Shown here piece after piece: positions 1 through 7,604 of a stretch of 27,625 bases of DNA. This DNA comes from Bacteroidales bacterium (lineage in GTDB: Bacteria > Bacteroidota > Bacteroidia > Bacteroidales > Bacteroidaceae). The position numbers were made by a program, and so were the translations under genes. Under the pieces are notes generated by a model that made no database searches, had not been told where the DNA came from, and saw nothing but the letters and a program-made list of their open reading frames with translations. Location: positions 1-27,625 of the forward strand of contig SFPF01000009.1 in NCBI GenBank assembly GCA_004552155.1. Reading direction: 5' to 3'. Numbering within the stretch: the first letter of the stretch is position 1; each line of letters opens with the position of its first letter.

Positions 1-1
1 T

Positions 2-52
2 TGTGAAATCAAAACACGAAAAAACATTGCCGATGTCTACTTCGGTAAATGA
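2..52 (+). CDS. possible C-terminal end of an unknown gene
   Basis: One frame entering from the left edge is open for 16 codons and ends in TGA at 50-52, reading CEIKTRKNIADVYFGK. The piece is too short to assign to a family. A stem-loop with a T tract follows at 116-136, which fits the end of a transcription unit. A second frame is also open here to a TAA near 57, so the choice of frame is tentative. Confidence 0.3.
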   Translation, partial: CEIKTRKNIADVYFGK

Positions 53-115
53 GTAATAACTAAAAAAAATTTTCGTGTCTACTTTTCGAGTCTGGTACAG
101 ATTGAGGGGATAAAC

Positions 116-136
116 GGGGGACTTGCTCCCATTTTT
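116..136 (+). terminator. weak Rho-independent terminator
   Basis: A five-pair stem (GGGGG with CTCCC, one G-U pair) and the loop ACTTG are followed by ATTTTT. It would end transcription entering from the left edge just before the ATPase promoter. Confidence 0.45.
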
Positions 137-145
137 ATAATTTCA

Positions 146-178
146 TTGGGCTGTTTTCGCCTTAAAAAAGTACCTTTG
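146..178 (+). promoter_or_regulatory. Bacteroidetes-type promoter of the ATPase gene
   Basis: TACCTTTG at 171-178 matches the Bacteroidetes -7 consensus TAnnTTTG. TTG at 146-148 lies 22 bases upstream as a partial -33 element. Transcription would begin near 185, inside the first of the three direct repeats, and leave a leader of about 120 nt. Confidence 0.55.
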
Positions 179-184
179 CAAACG

Positions 185-269
185 AAAGTCGCCCGAAAAA
201 GTGTAGAATTAAGCAAAAAGTCGCCCGAAAAAGTGTGTACTTCGGCGAAAAAGTCGCCCGAAAAAGTGT
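185..269 (+). repeat. three direct repeats in the ATPase leader
   Basis: The 20-mer AAAGTCGCCCGAAAAAGTGT occurs exactly at 185-204, 217-236 and 250-269, with periods of 32 and 33 bases. The spacers differ (AGAATTAAGCAA and GTACTTCGGCGAA). The array begins at the predicted transcription start and ends 36 bases before the ATG. Copies 2 and 3 are in phase with each other (11 codons apart), but no start codon shows that they are translated. They could be protein-binding sites, an RNA element, or remnants of duplication. Confidence 0.85.
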
Positions 270-305
270 GTTAATAAATCCTACTGCTCTCAATTATAAC
301 AATAT

Positions 306-1637
306 ATGTACAAAAGAAAAATTGAGAACTTTCTTAGCCTTTGGAAAAGCAATAAAAACAGGAAGCCATTGGTTATAAAAGGTTGCCGCCAATGCGGAAA
401 AACGAGCTCCGTGCGCCAATTTGCATCGAAGCATTATAAGCATGTGGTTTACATGGATTTCCATGAGCAGAAAGACCTAAAATCTTTGTTCCAAGGGGCT
501 TTAAGCGTGGATTATCTCATTGTCGCCATCTCTGCCGCATTGCCCGATGCTCGGTTTGTGCCTGGTAAGACCGTGATTATCTTTGACGAGATACAAGATT
601 GCCCTCAGGCGCGCGCTTCTCTCAAATTCTTTAAGTTAGATGGTCGGTTCGATGTCATTTGCACCGGTTCGTTGCTCGGCGTTAACGGTTATCGTTCAGA
701 GCATCAGGAAGGGGCGGTAGGCTCTACGCCGGTAGGATTTGAGATGATAGTGGATATGTATCCCATGGATTTTGAAGAATGGCTTTGGGCTAATGGCATT
801 CAATCTCCTGTCTTTGACTTATTGCGCCAATGTTTTGAACAAGAAACGCCTGTGCCGGAAGCTATTCACAATCGTTTGCGTCAGCTGTTGCTGGAATATA
901 TCATCATTGGCGGAATGCCGGAGGCTGTCAAAACGTTCTTGGAGACACGCGATGTCAATCAGGTGATAAGCGTTCAACGGAGTATCATTGACGAATATAA
1001 GTCAGACATGGTGAAATACGCCGCCCCGCAGGATAGGTCGCGCATCAGGGAATGCTTCGAGTCTATCCCTCGCCAATTAAGCAGAGACAATAAGAAGTTC
1101 ACTTATTCCGTAGTTCGCAAGGGCGGTCGTAGCAGCGAATATATCAGCAGCTTGCAATGGATAGAAGATGCCGGTATTATTCGCCGCTGCTACAACCTTT
1201 CGATTACAGAATTGCCGCTGGGAGGCAATGCTATTCAGGATTGCTTCAAAGTATATATGGCAGATACAGGGCTTTTTATCAGTATGCTGGACGATGGCAC
1301 TCAGTCTGATATCCTGCAAGGGCAGCTGAATGCCTATAAAGGTGCTATCTATGAAAACGCCTTGGCTGATATTTTGGGGAAGATGGGGCGTAAATTATAT
1401 TACTTCCAAAAACCCGACAGTATAGAAATTGATTTTATCATTCGTTACAAGGGAACTTGCACGCCAGTAGAATGTAAGGCGAAGACTGGCAATGCAAAAT
1501 CCTTGAAAACCCTGTTGAGACACCCTGAAAAGTATCATGTTAGCCATGCTATTAAATTGGGCGATTACAATGTTGGGCGAAGCGATGCATTGCTTACTTT
1601 GCCGTTTTATATGGCCTTTCTGCTGAATGAAATATAA
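306..1637 (+). CDS. AAA-family ATPase with DUF4143 nuclease-like domain
   Basis: A 443-residue protein of the AAA_14/DUF4143 group found in many Bacteroidales and archaea; its biological role is not established. The Walker A motif is at about residues 25-34 (GCRQCGKTSS, with cysteines beside the usual glycines). Walker B is VIIFDEIQD near residue 90, and a sensor-like CTGSLLG follows. The C-terminal half carries IDFIIR and, about 12 residues later, PVECKAKTG, which resembles a PD-(D/E)xK nuclease core. The gene is complete and visibly AT-richer than its neighbours, which suggests transfer. It stands alone between a repeat-bearing leader and a two-way terminator. A role in mobile-element biology or defence is only a guess. 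Confidence 0.9.
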   Translation: MYKRKIENFLSLWKSNKNRKPLVIKGCRQCGKTSSVRQFASKHYKHVVYMDFHEQKDLKSLFQGALSVDYLIVAISAALPDARFVPGKTVIIFDEIQDCPQARASLKFFKLDGRFDVICTGSLLGVNGYRSEHQEGAVGSTPVGFEMIVDMYPMDFEEWLWANGIQSPVFDLLRQCFEQETPVPEAIHNRLRQLLLEYIIIGGMPEAVKTFLETRDVNQVISVQRSIIDEYKSDMVKYAAPQDRSRIRECFESIPRQLSRDNKKFTYSVVRKGGRSSEYISSLQWIEDAGIIRRCYNLSITELPLGGNAIQDCFKVYMADTGLFISMLDDGTQSDILQGQLNAYKGAIYENALADILGKMGRKLYYFQKPDSIEIDFIIRYKGTCTPVECKAKTGNAKSLKTLLRHPEKYHVSHAIKLGDYNVGRSDALLTLPFYMAFLLNEI

Positions 1638-1667
1638 AAAAAGGAGCAGCGATGCTCCCCTTTTCTT
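1636..1667. terminator. bidirectional terminator between convergent genes
   Basis: The stem GGAGCA/TGCTCC (1643-1658) closes a GCGA tetraloop. It has seven A's on its left and CCTTTTCTTT on its right. It serves both the ATPase gene on the plus strand and the histidine kinase gene ending at 1673 on the minus strand. Confidence 0.8.
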
Positions 1668-1672
1668 TATGT

Positions 1673-3400
1673 TCAGTTTCTCAACCCGCCTTTATGGTTT
1701 TTCTTCAAGCAGAATAAGATTTCGAGGCCGCCTTCTTTACGGTTGCGTACAGAGATCTCGCCGGAATGGCAAAGCACGGCGTTGCGCACGATAGAGAGGC
1801 CGAGCCCCGTGCCGCCGCAGTCGCGCGTGCGTCCTTCCGTGACGCGATAAAACCGCTCGAAGAGGCGCGGCAAATGCTCCTCGGGTACGCCGCAGCCTGT
1901 GTCGCGGAAAGAGAAATAGAGAAAATCTTTGTCCTCGTTGTAGAGTTCTGCACACATCTTCGTACCCTGCCCGGCGTAGCGGATGCTGTTTTCCATAAGA
2001 TTGCGGAAAATAGCGTAGACGAGGGAATAGTTGCCCGTGAGCGTCGTGCCCGGCTGAATGAGTTGCTGGAACTCCATGTCCGCCTGCTCCATGCCGCCGC
2101 GCAGTTCGTCGGCAATGTCTTCCACCATGCGGCTCACGTCGATTGTTTCGAGCGGCAAGGCTTCGGGAGCCTCTTCTGCTTTCGTTATCAAGGCCACCAG
2201 GAAGTCGTTCTTACGCTGCTCGTTTAGCCCCGCACATTCCATGATCGTCTCCAAATATCCGCGAATGCTGCTCACCGGCGTGCGCAGTTCGTGCGTGATG
2301 TTGTTGCTCATCTGCTGCTTGAGTTTCTTGGTCTGTTCGGCCTGCGTGATGTCGGTGAGCGACAGTTCGAAACTCTGGTCGCTGTAAATCAGCACCTGCA
2401 CGGCGAAGCAAGAACTGCCCGCCTGTATCGTGTAGCGGAAGAGCGGCGCTTCCTGCACGGGGCTGCCGCCGTTTACGTTTTGTTCGAGGAACTCGCAAAC
2501 GGGCTGGAAGCGGTCGTTGCTCCAAAGCGCGTTGAGGTCGGCCGTGGGACGGTCGAGGATTGTGTTGGCGTATTGCGTGAACTTGGGGTTGGCAAATATT
2601 TTCTGCCTGTCGGGCGAAAAGATGGCGATGCCTGCTTCCGAATAGAGGAAGTGGCGCAGGAGGCGTTCGCGCTCCAAGGCGATTTGCCGGTTGCTCTCAT
2701 CGAGTTGCCGGTATTTCAGGGTGAGCGTTGCCGCCACGTCGCCCAGTTCGCTGTGGGGAAACTTCAACTGATCGTAGTCCACCAGCCCCCTGTCGGCGGA
2801 ACTGATGAAGAGGCGCAACTGGGCAATGGCCTTTCCGAAGTGGTCGGAGATATAAATGAGCAGCACGAGCACTATGGGGAAGAGCATCAGCGCAAACCAC
2901 AGGAACACGTTGTCGGCTTTCATGAAGTTGCGAACCTCGTCGTCGTAAGGCAATGCCACGCGCACGATGAGGCTGCCGTAGGCCTTGGCGAAATAGAAAA
3001 ATTCCTTGCCTTCGGTGACGGAGGCGCGTATGTCGCTGCCTTCGTTCTCGTTGAGCGCGAGGCGCACCTCGGGGCGGTCGTGGTGGTTGCCCATCTCGTG
3101 GGGCATCATGCCGTCGCTCTCGTATATCACCGTGCCATTCTTGCCGATGACCGTGAGGCGCAGTTCTTTCGGCAGCAGGAGTTTCACCTTTTTGAGTTCT
3201 TCCACGGCGGTTGTGCTGTTCAGCCCGTTTGTTTCAATATCGCCCGCCACGAGGTCGGCATAACTCAAAAGCCGCGCTTCGAGCAACTCGCGCCGATATT
3301 GCCGCTCGCGATTGTATTGGAAACCTACGAGCAACAATGTAAAGGCTGCGAAAAGCAACGTGAAGTTCAGCAGCAGTTTGCTGCGATACGAAAGCATCAT
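1673..3400 (-). CDS. sensor histidine kinase, PhoR-like
   Basis: A 575-residue membrane kinase, partner of the response regulator upstream. There is a transmembrane segment at about residues 8-27, an extracytoplasmic sensor region, a second transmembrane segment near 166-185, and a PAS-like region near 250-350. The HisKA box NNITHELRTP carries the phospho-acceptor His370. The ATPase motifs follow: N box near 467-475 (NLMENSIRY), DTGCGVP near 500 and GGTGLGLSIV near 529. The second HisKA helix looks shortened: after KNDFLVALITKA the chain goes straight to EEAPEALPLE, without the RL..LL.DIS.L.R stretch seen in relatives. About 15 residues may be missing in frame. Neighbouring phosphate genes suggest phosphate sensing. 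ATG codons at 3400 and 3397 are both possible starts. Confidence 0.88.
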   Translation of the reverse strand: MMLSYRSKLLLNFTLLFAAFTLLLVGFQYNRERQYRRELLEARLLSYADLVAGDIETNGLNSTTAVEELKKVKLLLPKELRLTVIGKNGTVIYESDGMMPHEMGNHHDRPEVRLALNENEGSDIRASVTEGKEFFYFAKAYGSLIVRVALPYDDEVRNFMKADNVFLWFALMLFPIVLVLLIYISDHFGKAIAQLRLFISSADRGLVDYDQLKFPHSELGDVAATLTLKYRQLDESNRQIALERERLLRHFLYSEAGIAIFSPDRQKIFANPKFTQYANTILDRPTADLNALWSNDRFQPVCEFLEQNVNGGSPVQEAPLFRYTIQAGSSCFAVQVLIYSDQSFELSLTDITQAEQTKKLKQQMSNNITHELRTPVSSIRGYLETIMECAGLNEQRKNDFLVALITKAEEAPEALPLETIDVSRMVEDIADELRGGMEQADMEFQQLIQPGTTLTGNYSLVYAIFRNLMENSIRYAGQGTKMCAELYNEDKDFLYFSFRDTGCGVPEEHLPRLFERFYRVTEGRTRDCGGTGLGLSIVRNAVLCHSGEISVRNRKEGGLEILFCLKKNHKGGLRN

Positions 3401-3403
3401 TTT

Positions 3404-3442
3404 TTAGTAAACGAGTAGAGAGTTAACAAGTAGACAAATAAA
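3404..3442. repeat. 8-bp repeat tract (family B), copy 1
   Basis: A degenerate run of units like GTAAACGA and GTAGACAA lies in the 62-base gap between the response regulator and kinase genes. In the sense of the kinase gene it ends CTCGTTTACTAAAAA directly before ATGATG. The same arrangement recurs before five other genes in the window. Confidence 0.65.
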
Positions 3443-3462
3443 CGGAGCAGACAAAAACCCTT

Positions 3463-4100
3463 TTATTCAAAACAATAGCCGTAGCCCGGGCGGTTGGTGA
3501 GGCGCAGGCCGACTGCACCGAGTTTGCGGCGCAGGCGGGCGATATGCACGTCGATGGTGCGGTCGATGACAATGCAGTTGGTGCCGCGCCAAACCGCCGC
3601 GAGGATTTCGTCGCGCGAGAACACGCGCCCCGGCTGCCGTACCATAAGGCTAAGAATGCCGAACTCTTTGGGCGAAAGGCGCACCTCCGTCCTTCCGAGG
3701 TCAGCGTTTTCGGTTTCGACACCTCCGTGCCGCTGCGGCGCAACACGGCGCTGATGCGTGCCAGCACCTCGTGTAGGGAAAACGGTTTGCAGATGTAGTC
3801 GTCGCCACCTGCCGAAAAGCCGGTGAGCAGATCTTTTTCCGCGTCCTTGGCCGTGAGAAAGATGATGGGCGTGTCATTGTGGAGTTCCTTGCGCATCTTT
3901 TCTGCCATACGGAAGCCCGACATGCCGCCGAGCATCACGTCGAGCAGCACAAGCATGATGTCGGGCGAGAGCAGCGCGATGGCTTCTTCTGCCGAGGCGG
4001 CAGTTACCACTTCATAGCCGGCGTTTTCGAGATTGCATTGCAAAATCTCGCGCAAGTCCGGCTCATCGTCTACAACCAAAATCTTTTTTGAAGATACCAT
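3463..4100 (-). pseudogene. OmpR-family response regulator, frameshifted in the linker
   Basis: The receiver domain starts at 4100 and is complete: acidic pair D11/D12, phospho-acceptor Asp54 in VLLDVML, Thr83 and Lys105. The winged-helix DNA-binding domain (RLSPKEFGIL to PGYGYCFE, ending at 3463) lies in the -1 frame relative to the receiver. The switch falls in the linker, about 3690-3770, where both frames stay open. The linker is about ten residues shorter than in relatives, so the first strands of the DNA-binding domain are probably missing as well. ACGGAGGTG (minus-strand sense) occurs twice, 38 bases apart, around the damaged place. As read, the first frame runs on to about 3423 and makes a 225-residue product without a DNA-binding domain. 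A sequencing error is the main alternative. Confidence 0.85.
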
Positions 4101-4140
4101 ATATATAATATTGTGTGTGCAGCAGGGGCGTTTTGCCTTG

Positions 4141-4163
4141 CAATATTAGTTATTTCTGCGCAG
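4141..4163 (-). promoter_or_regulatory. possible promoter/operator of the regulator-kinase pair
   Basis: Read on the minus strand, TAATATTG (4141-4148) is one base off the -7 consensus. Just upstream is the palindrome CTGCGCAG (4156-4163) within TTTCTGCGCAGGAAAG. The same extended palindrome occurs twice in the 13.6-13.8 kb promoter region. No clear -33 element is seen. Confidence 0.3.
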
Positions 4164-4189
4164 GAAAGCACGAAAAGCGGGAGCAAAAA

Positions 4190-5165
4190 TCAGAAATGGA
4201 TCATCATTTCCATGACGACTTTGTCGCGCTCGGAGGTTTTCATAGCCGCTCCTTTGTCGTAGAAATACTTTTCGTAGTTGAGGCGCAGTTCTGCGGCGAT
4301 GCGTTTGGCAAAGCCGAGGGTGATGCCTGCCGTAAGCCTTTTGCGTGCGGCATCGTCGGTTTGCAGCACGCCCTCGTCGTTGAGTGCGCCTCGGCTGTGG
4401 TCGTCCATCATATCGAAGCGCGTAAGGAAGCGCAGGTGGTCGAACACGCGGCGCAGCGGCAGCGTATAGGCCGCCATCGTGTTGAGCGCATTCACGGCGT
4501 GGTAGGCGTTGTTTTTGTAATGCTTGCGCAAATATTCGGCTTCGAGGAACACGCCGGCGTGGTTAAACGACACGCCGCCGTCGTAGAGCATCACCGTGCC
4601 GCCCGTGGGCGAAATCTTCTGCACCGAGCCTTGCAGCGTGAGCATCTTCACGGGTTTCCATTGAACCTTTGCCGAAAAGTTGAGGTTTTTCGTCCAATAG
4701 TCTTTCTGGTCGGTCAGTCCCGAGCCGTTGAAGAGCCCGCCCTCGATGGTGAGCGGCGTTTTGGGCAGGGTGTACGAGGCGCAGAGTCCTACGTCGCGCA
4801 CATCGCCCACTTGCTTGGCGATAAAGGAGCGGTTGGCGAAATATTGTCAGTCCTTTCACGGGCAGCACGCCGGCGTAGGCATCGAGCATGCGGATACGTC
4901 CCTCGTCGGATAGGTCTACCTCGGCGCGATAAATCACGATGGGCGTCACGTTACCGTCGAATGCCACACGGGCATTGCGCACCTCAAAGCGCCCCTCCTT
5001 GTCGCGCGTCTGGTATTCGCCCTTGGCGCGGAGCGTGCCGCTTATTTTCGGCAACCACTCGGGCAAAGGCTTCTTGTTTTTAACGGAGTCGGCAGGCGTT
5101 TCGGCTATTGCCGGCAGCGCGACGCAGAGGCAGAAAGCGAGCGGCAGTAAAGGCTTGAAAGGCAT
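4190..5165 (-). pseudogene. phosphate-selective porin O/P-like, broken by a short deletion with frameshift
   Basis: This would be an outer-membrane beta-barrel of the OprO/OprP type. The N-terminal part has a signal peptide (residues 1-21, ending AIAE) followed by LPKISGTLRAKGEYQT and RNARVAFDGNVTP. It is read from 5165 to about 4850 and ends in a foreign frame after PVKGLTIF. The rest of the barrel (FANRSFIAKQVGDVRDVG to the C-terminal aromatic MMIHF) lies in the next frame down to 4190. Relatives have about 20 further residues between these parts (the GQ...PF...RSP...Y strand), so about 60 bases seem to be missing rather than one. The terminal Phe is typical of a BAM substrate. It lies 43 bases after the Pit gene and is probably co-transcribed with it. 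Confidence 0.85.
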
Positions 5166-5208
5166 ATTGGGAGGATTGATTTTATAGATTTTGATAATAT
5201 ATTAGCGG

Positions 5209-7419
5209 CTAAACCAGTTCTCTGAAGCGGCGCACGCTTTTGATGAGGGAGCGCAGTTCTTTTACGATTTGCTCCGTCTCCTGCGTCACGTGGAGCAGGA
5301 GCGAGAGTGTCACGAGATGTGCGCCCGGCGTTTGCAGCAGCAGCGTCACTTCGTGGCGGAAGGCGGCAAAGTCGTTTTTCAGTTGCACGGCCTCGTCGGA
5401 GATATCCTGAATGTCGAGCGGCGTGTCGGTCTGGCGAATGCGCAGCGCGGTGTTGTCGAGCAGTGCCACGAGGCGGTCGCGCAGCGCAAGGTAGCGCGCG
5501 GCGAGTTCTGGCGCAATGGGCGAGAAGTTATTGTCTACATGCTCCTTAGCCGGTTCGCAGAGGCGCATCAGCCCGTAGTGGATTTGGCGCAGAGAGTTAT
5601 GCACGAGGTGGAACGATGTGCTGAGCCTCACGGCCTCTGCCGCGTCGGCGCGGCGCAACCCTATGGTTTCGCGGCGGCGCAGGCTTTTGAGCAGCATCTT
5701 TTCCGTTTCGAGGTTGCGCTCTGCCTGCTTGAGCATCCTGCGGCGTTCTTGAAACAGCCCGTCGGTGGCGGCAGTGAGGATGTCGGAATATTTTGCCGTC
5801 TTCTCTGCCACGCTCACCGAGAGGTGGCGCAGCAGCATGCCGCCGATGGCCTTCGGGTCGCGGCAGCGGCACATCTGGTGAAAGAGCACGTCGTCCTCTT
5901 TTTCTTCCTCAGCCTGCTTTTTGGCAAAGCGGCGCTGGCTGTGAATGAGGGCGTAGATGCCTGCGCCGACGATGATGACTATTGCCGGCACGCCGCCGAA
6001 GCGCATGGCCAAGGCCACGAAGAAGCAAGCCGTGAAAGCCACGCCGGCGGTGATGAACCAGCCGCCGATCACCGTAAGCACGCCCGTTACGCGGAACACC
6101 GCGCTCTCGCGGCTCCAAGCGCGGTCGGCGAGCGAGGAACCCATTGCCACCATAAAGGTGACGTAGGTAGTGGAAAGGGGCAGTTTCAGGGAGGTGCCGA
6201 GGGCGATGAGCAGGGCGGCTACGACGAGGTTCACCGAAGCGCGCACGAGGTCGTATGCCGCGCCGTCGGGCAGGGGCATGTCGGTGGGGGCGAAGCGGCG
6301 CTCCACGAAGTTGGCCACGGGACGCGGCGTGATGCGCTGCACGAATGTGCCTACATTGGCTCCCATGCGCACAAGGCTGCGGGCAACTCGCGAAGAACCG
6401 AACATCTCGTCGCCCTCATCGCTGCGCGACAGCCCCACCTCGGTCTTCACCACATTGTGCGCCTTCTTCGACCGCGCCAGAGAGAACACCATAATCAGGC
6501 CGGCGGCGAAGAGGAACACGGGCTGGGTGTGTGCCGAAGCGTTGAGCGAGTCCATGCTGAAACTCCACGCATCGGTGCTGCCCGAGGCGGCGAAGTCGCG
6601 GAACGACGACAGGCCTGCGAGGGGCACGCCGATGAAGTTCACGAGGTCGTTGCCGGCAAAGGCCGTGGCGAGGACTTTCAGCGCATGGAGCAGTTGCATG
6701 AGCAGCGTGAACACCACGAGGCACGTGCCGAGTACAATAAATATATGTTCATCTAAAAAGCCTTTCACCTCCGCCGTCATAAACGAGAGGTGCTTCAAGC
6801 CCTTGAAGAGCATGAAGTAGATAATGGCGGTGATAGCCACGCCGCCGAAGATGCCGATTTTCCAGCGCAGCCGCTTGCCGTAGTTGAAGGTAAAGAGCAG
6901 GCGGGCCAGGTATTGCACGAACGAGCCTACCACGAACGCCACCGCCACCGAAAGGAAAATGGCGAGGATTACTTGCAGCGCCTTGTCGGTGTTCATATAC
7001 GCGCCGAAAGGCAGCGCGGAGCCGCCCGCCATTTTCAGCATACTGAACGCGAAGGTCGCGCCGAGCAGTTCAAACACCATCGAGACGGTGGTCGACGTGG
7101 GCATACCAAGCGAGTTGAAGATGTCGAGCAGCACCACGTCGGTCACCATTACGGCGAGAAACACGAGCATCACCTCGCCGAAGACGAACTGCTCGGGGCG
7201 CATGATGCCGTGGCGAGCGATGTCCATCATGCCGTCGCTCATCACCGCGCCGCAGAACACGCCCACGGCCGCCACCGTTACAATCGTGCGAAACCGTGCC
7301 ACCTTCGAGCCGATGGCAGAGTTGAGAAAGTTAACGGCGTCGTTGCTCACGCCCACCCAAAGGTCGAACGCCGCGAGGATAAAGAGGAATGCTATAATTC
7401 CGAAATACATCCATTCCAT
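5209..7419 (-). CDS. inorganic phosphate transporter, Pit family, with PhoU-like tail
   Basis: A 736-residue protein. The first part (about 1-510) is a multi-pass PiT permease with the two inverted-repeat signatures VSNDAVNF near the N terminus and AGNDLVNF in the middle, plus the conserved LGTSLKLPLSTTYVTFMVA segment. The last 200 residues are a soluble, helical, PhoU-like domain typical of Bacteroidales Pit proteins. I chose the start MEWMYFG at 7419 because the -7 box at 7450-7457 overlaps the longer start at 7452. Before AGNDLVNF, the helix that in relatives reads like VIVLxGTFALA is nearly absent (HALKVLATAF). About 12 residues may be missing in frame. The gene heads the phosphate module with the porin and the two-component genes. 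Confidence 0.9.
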   Translation of the reverse strand: MEWMYFGIIAFLFILAAFDLWVGVSNDAVNFLNSAIGSKVARFRTIVTVAAVGVFCGAVMSDGMMDIARHGIMRPEQFVFGEVMLVFLAVMVTDVVLLDIFNSLGMPTSTTVSMVFELLGATFAFSMLKMAGGSALPFGAYMNTDKALQVILAIFLSVAVAFVVGSFVQYLARLLFTFNYGKRLRWKIGIFGGVAITAIIYFMLFKGLKHLSFMTAEVKGFLDEHIFIVLGTCLVVFTLLMQLLHALKVLATAFAGNDLVNFIGVPLAGLSSFRDFAASGSTDAWSFSMDSLNASAHTQPVFLFAAGLIMVFSLARSKKAHNVVKTEVGLSRSDEGDEMFGSSRVARSLVRMGANVGTFVQRITPRPVANFVERRFAPTDMPLPDGAAYDLVRASVNLVVAALLIALGTSLKLPLSTTYVTFMVAMGSSLADRAWSRESAVFRVTGVLTVIGGWFITAGVAFTACFFVALAMRFGGVPAIVIIVGAGIYALIHSQRRFAKKQAEEEKEDDVLFHQMCRCRDPKAIGGMLLRHLSVSVAEKTAKYSDILTAATDGLFQERRRMLKQAERNLETEKMLLKSLRRRETIGLRRADAAEAVRLSTSFHLVHNSLRQIHYGLMRLCEPAKEHVDNNFSPIAPELAARYLALRDRLVALLDNTALRIRQTDTPLDIQDISDEAVQLKNDFAAFRHEVTLLLQTPGAHLVTLSLLLHVTQETEQIVKELRSLIKSVRRFRELV

Positions 7420-7449
7420 AATTTGAAATATTATAGTTTTCTGATGCTG

Positions 7450-7486
7450 CAAAATTATGGAGCGAATGTTGCCGCGCTGTTACAAA
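7450..7486 (-). promoter_or_regulatory. promoter of the Pit transporter gene
   Basis: On the minus strand TAATTTTG (7450-7457) matches TAnnTTTG. A TTTG (7483-7486) lies 25 bases upstream, slightly beyond the usual spacing. Transcription would start near 7443, leaving a leader of about 25 nt before the ATG at 7419. Confidence 0.5.
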
Positions 7487-7531
7487 GTGGTTAAGAAAGT
7501 GTTAAGGCAGAGGCGAGCGCGTACATATACA

Positions 7532-7576
7532 ATAGAGGCTGCGCCGTAATGCTTGTTTTTACGGCACAGCCTCTAT
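7532..7576. terminator. strong stem-loop after the S41 peptidase gene
   Basis: Two 18-base arms (7532-7549 and 7559-7576) pair with one mismatch around a 9-base loop. The T-rich flank (CTTGCTGTTTTTCTT) is on the right, so it is best formed as a plus-strand terminator. On the minus strand it begins 29 bases after the S41 stop and very probably ends that operon, with a weak U tract. Confidence 0.65.
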
Positions 7577-7604
7577 CTTGCTGTTTTTCTTAAATCTTAT
7601 TTTG

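Noticed and set aside
185..269. CRISPR array
   Set aside because: There are only three copies with 12-13-base spacers, far too short, and no cas genes; a leader repeat is a better description.
2291..3418. Long open frame on the plus strand opposite the histidine kinase gene (375 codons)
   Set aside because: It is the GC-rich antisense shadow of a clearly homologous kinase. It has no recognisable domain and is full of H/V/E/A runs typical of reverse-strand frames.
3682..3770. Programmed frameshift in the response regulator
   Set aside because: No slippery heptamer or stimulatory structure is apparent, and the missing linker residues point to a deletion.
3463..4100. Insertion-sequence footprint as cause of the response regulator and C1 protease breaks (9-10-bp repeats like target duplications)
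   Set aside because: Removing one repeat plus the intervening bases would shorten the regulator linker even further from the family norm, so insertion does not explain it.
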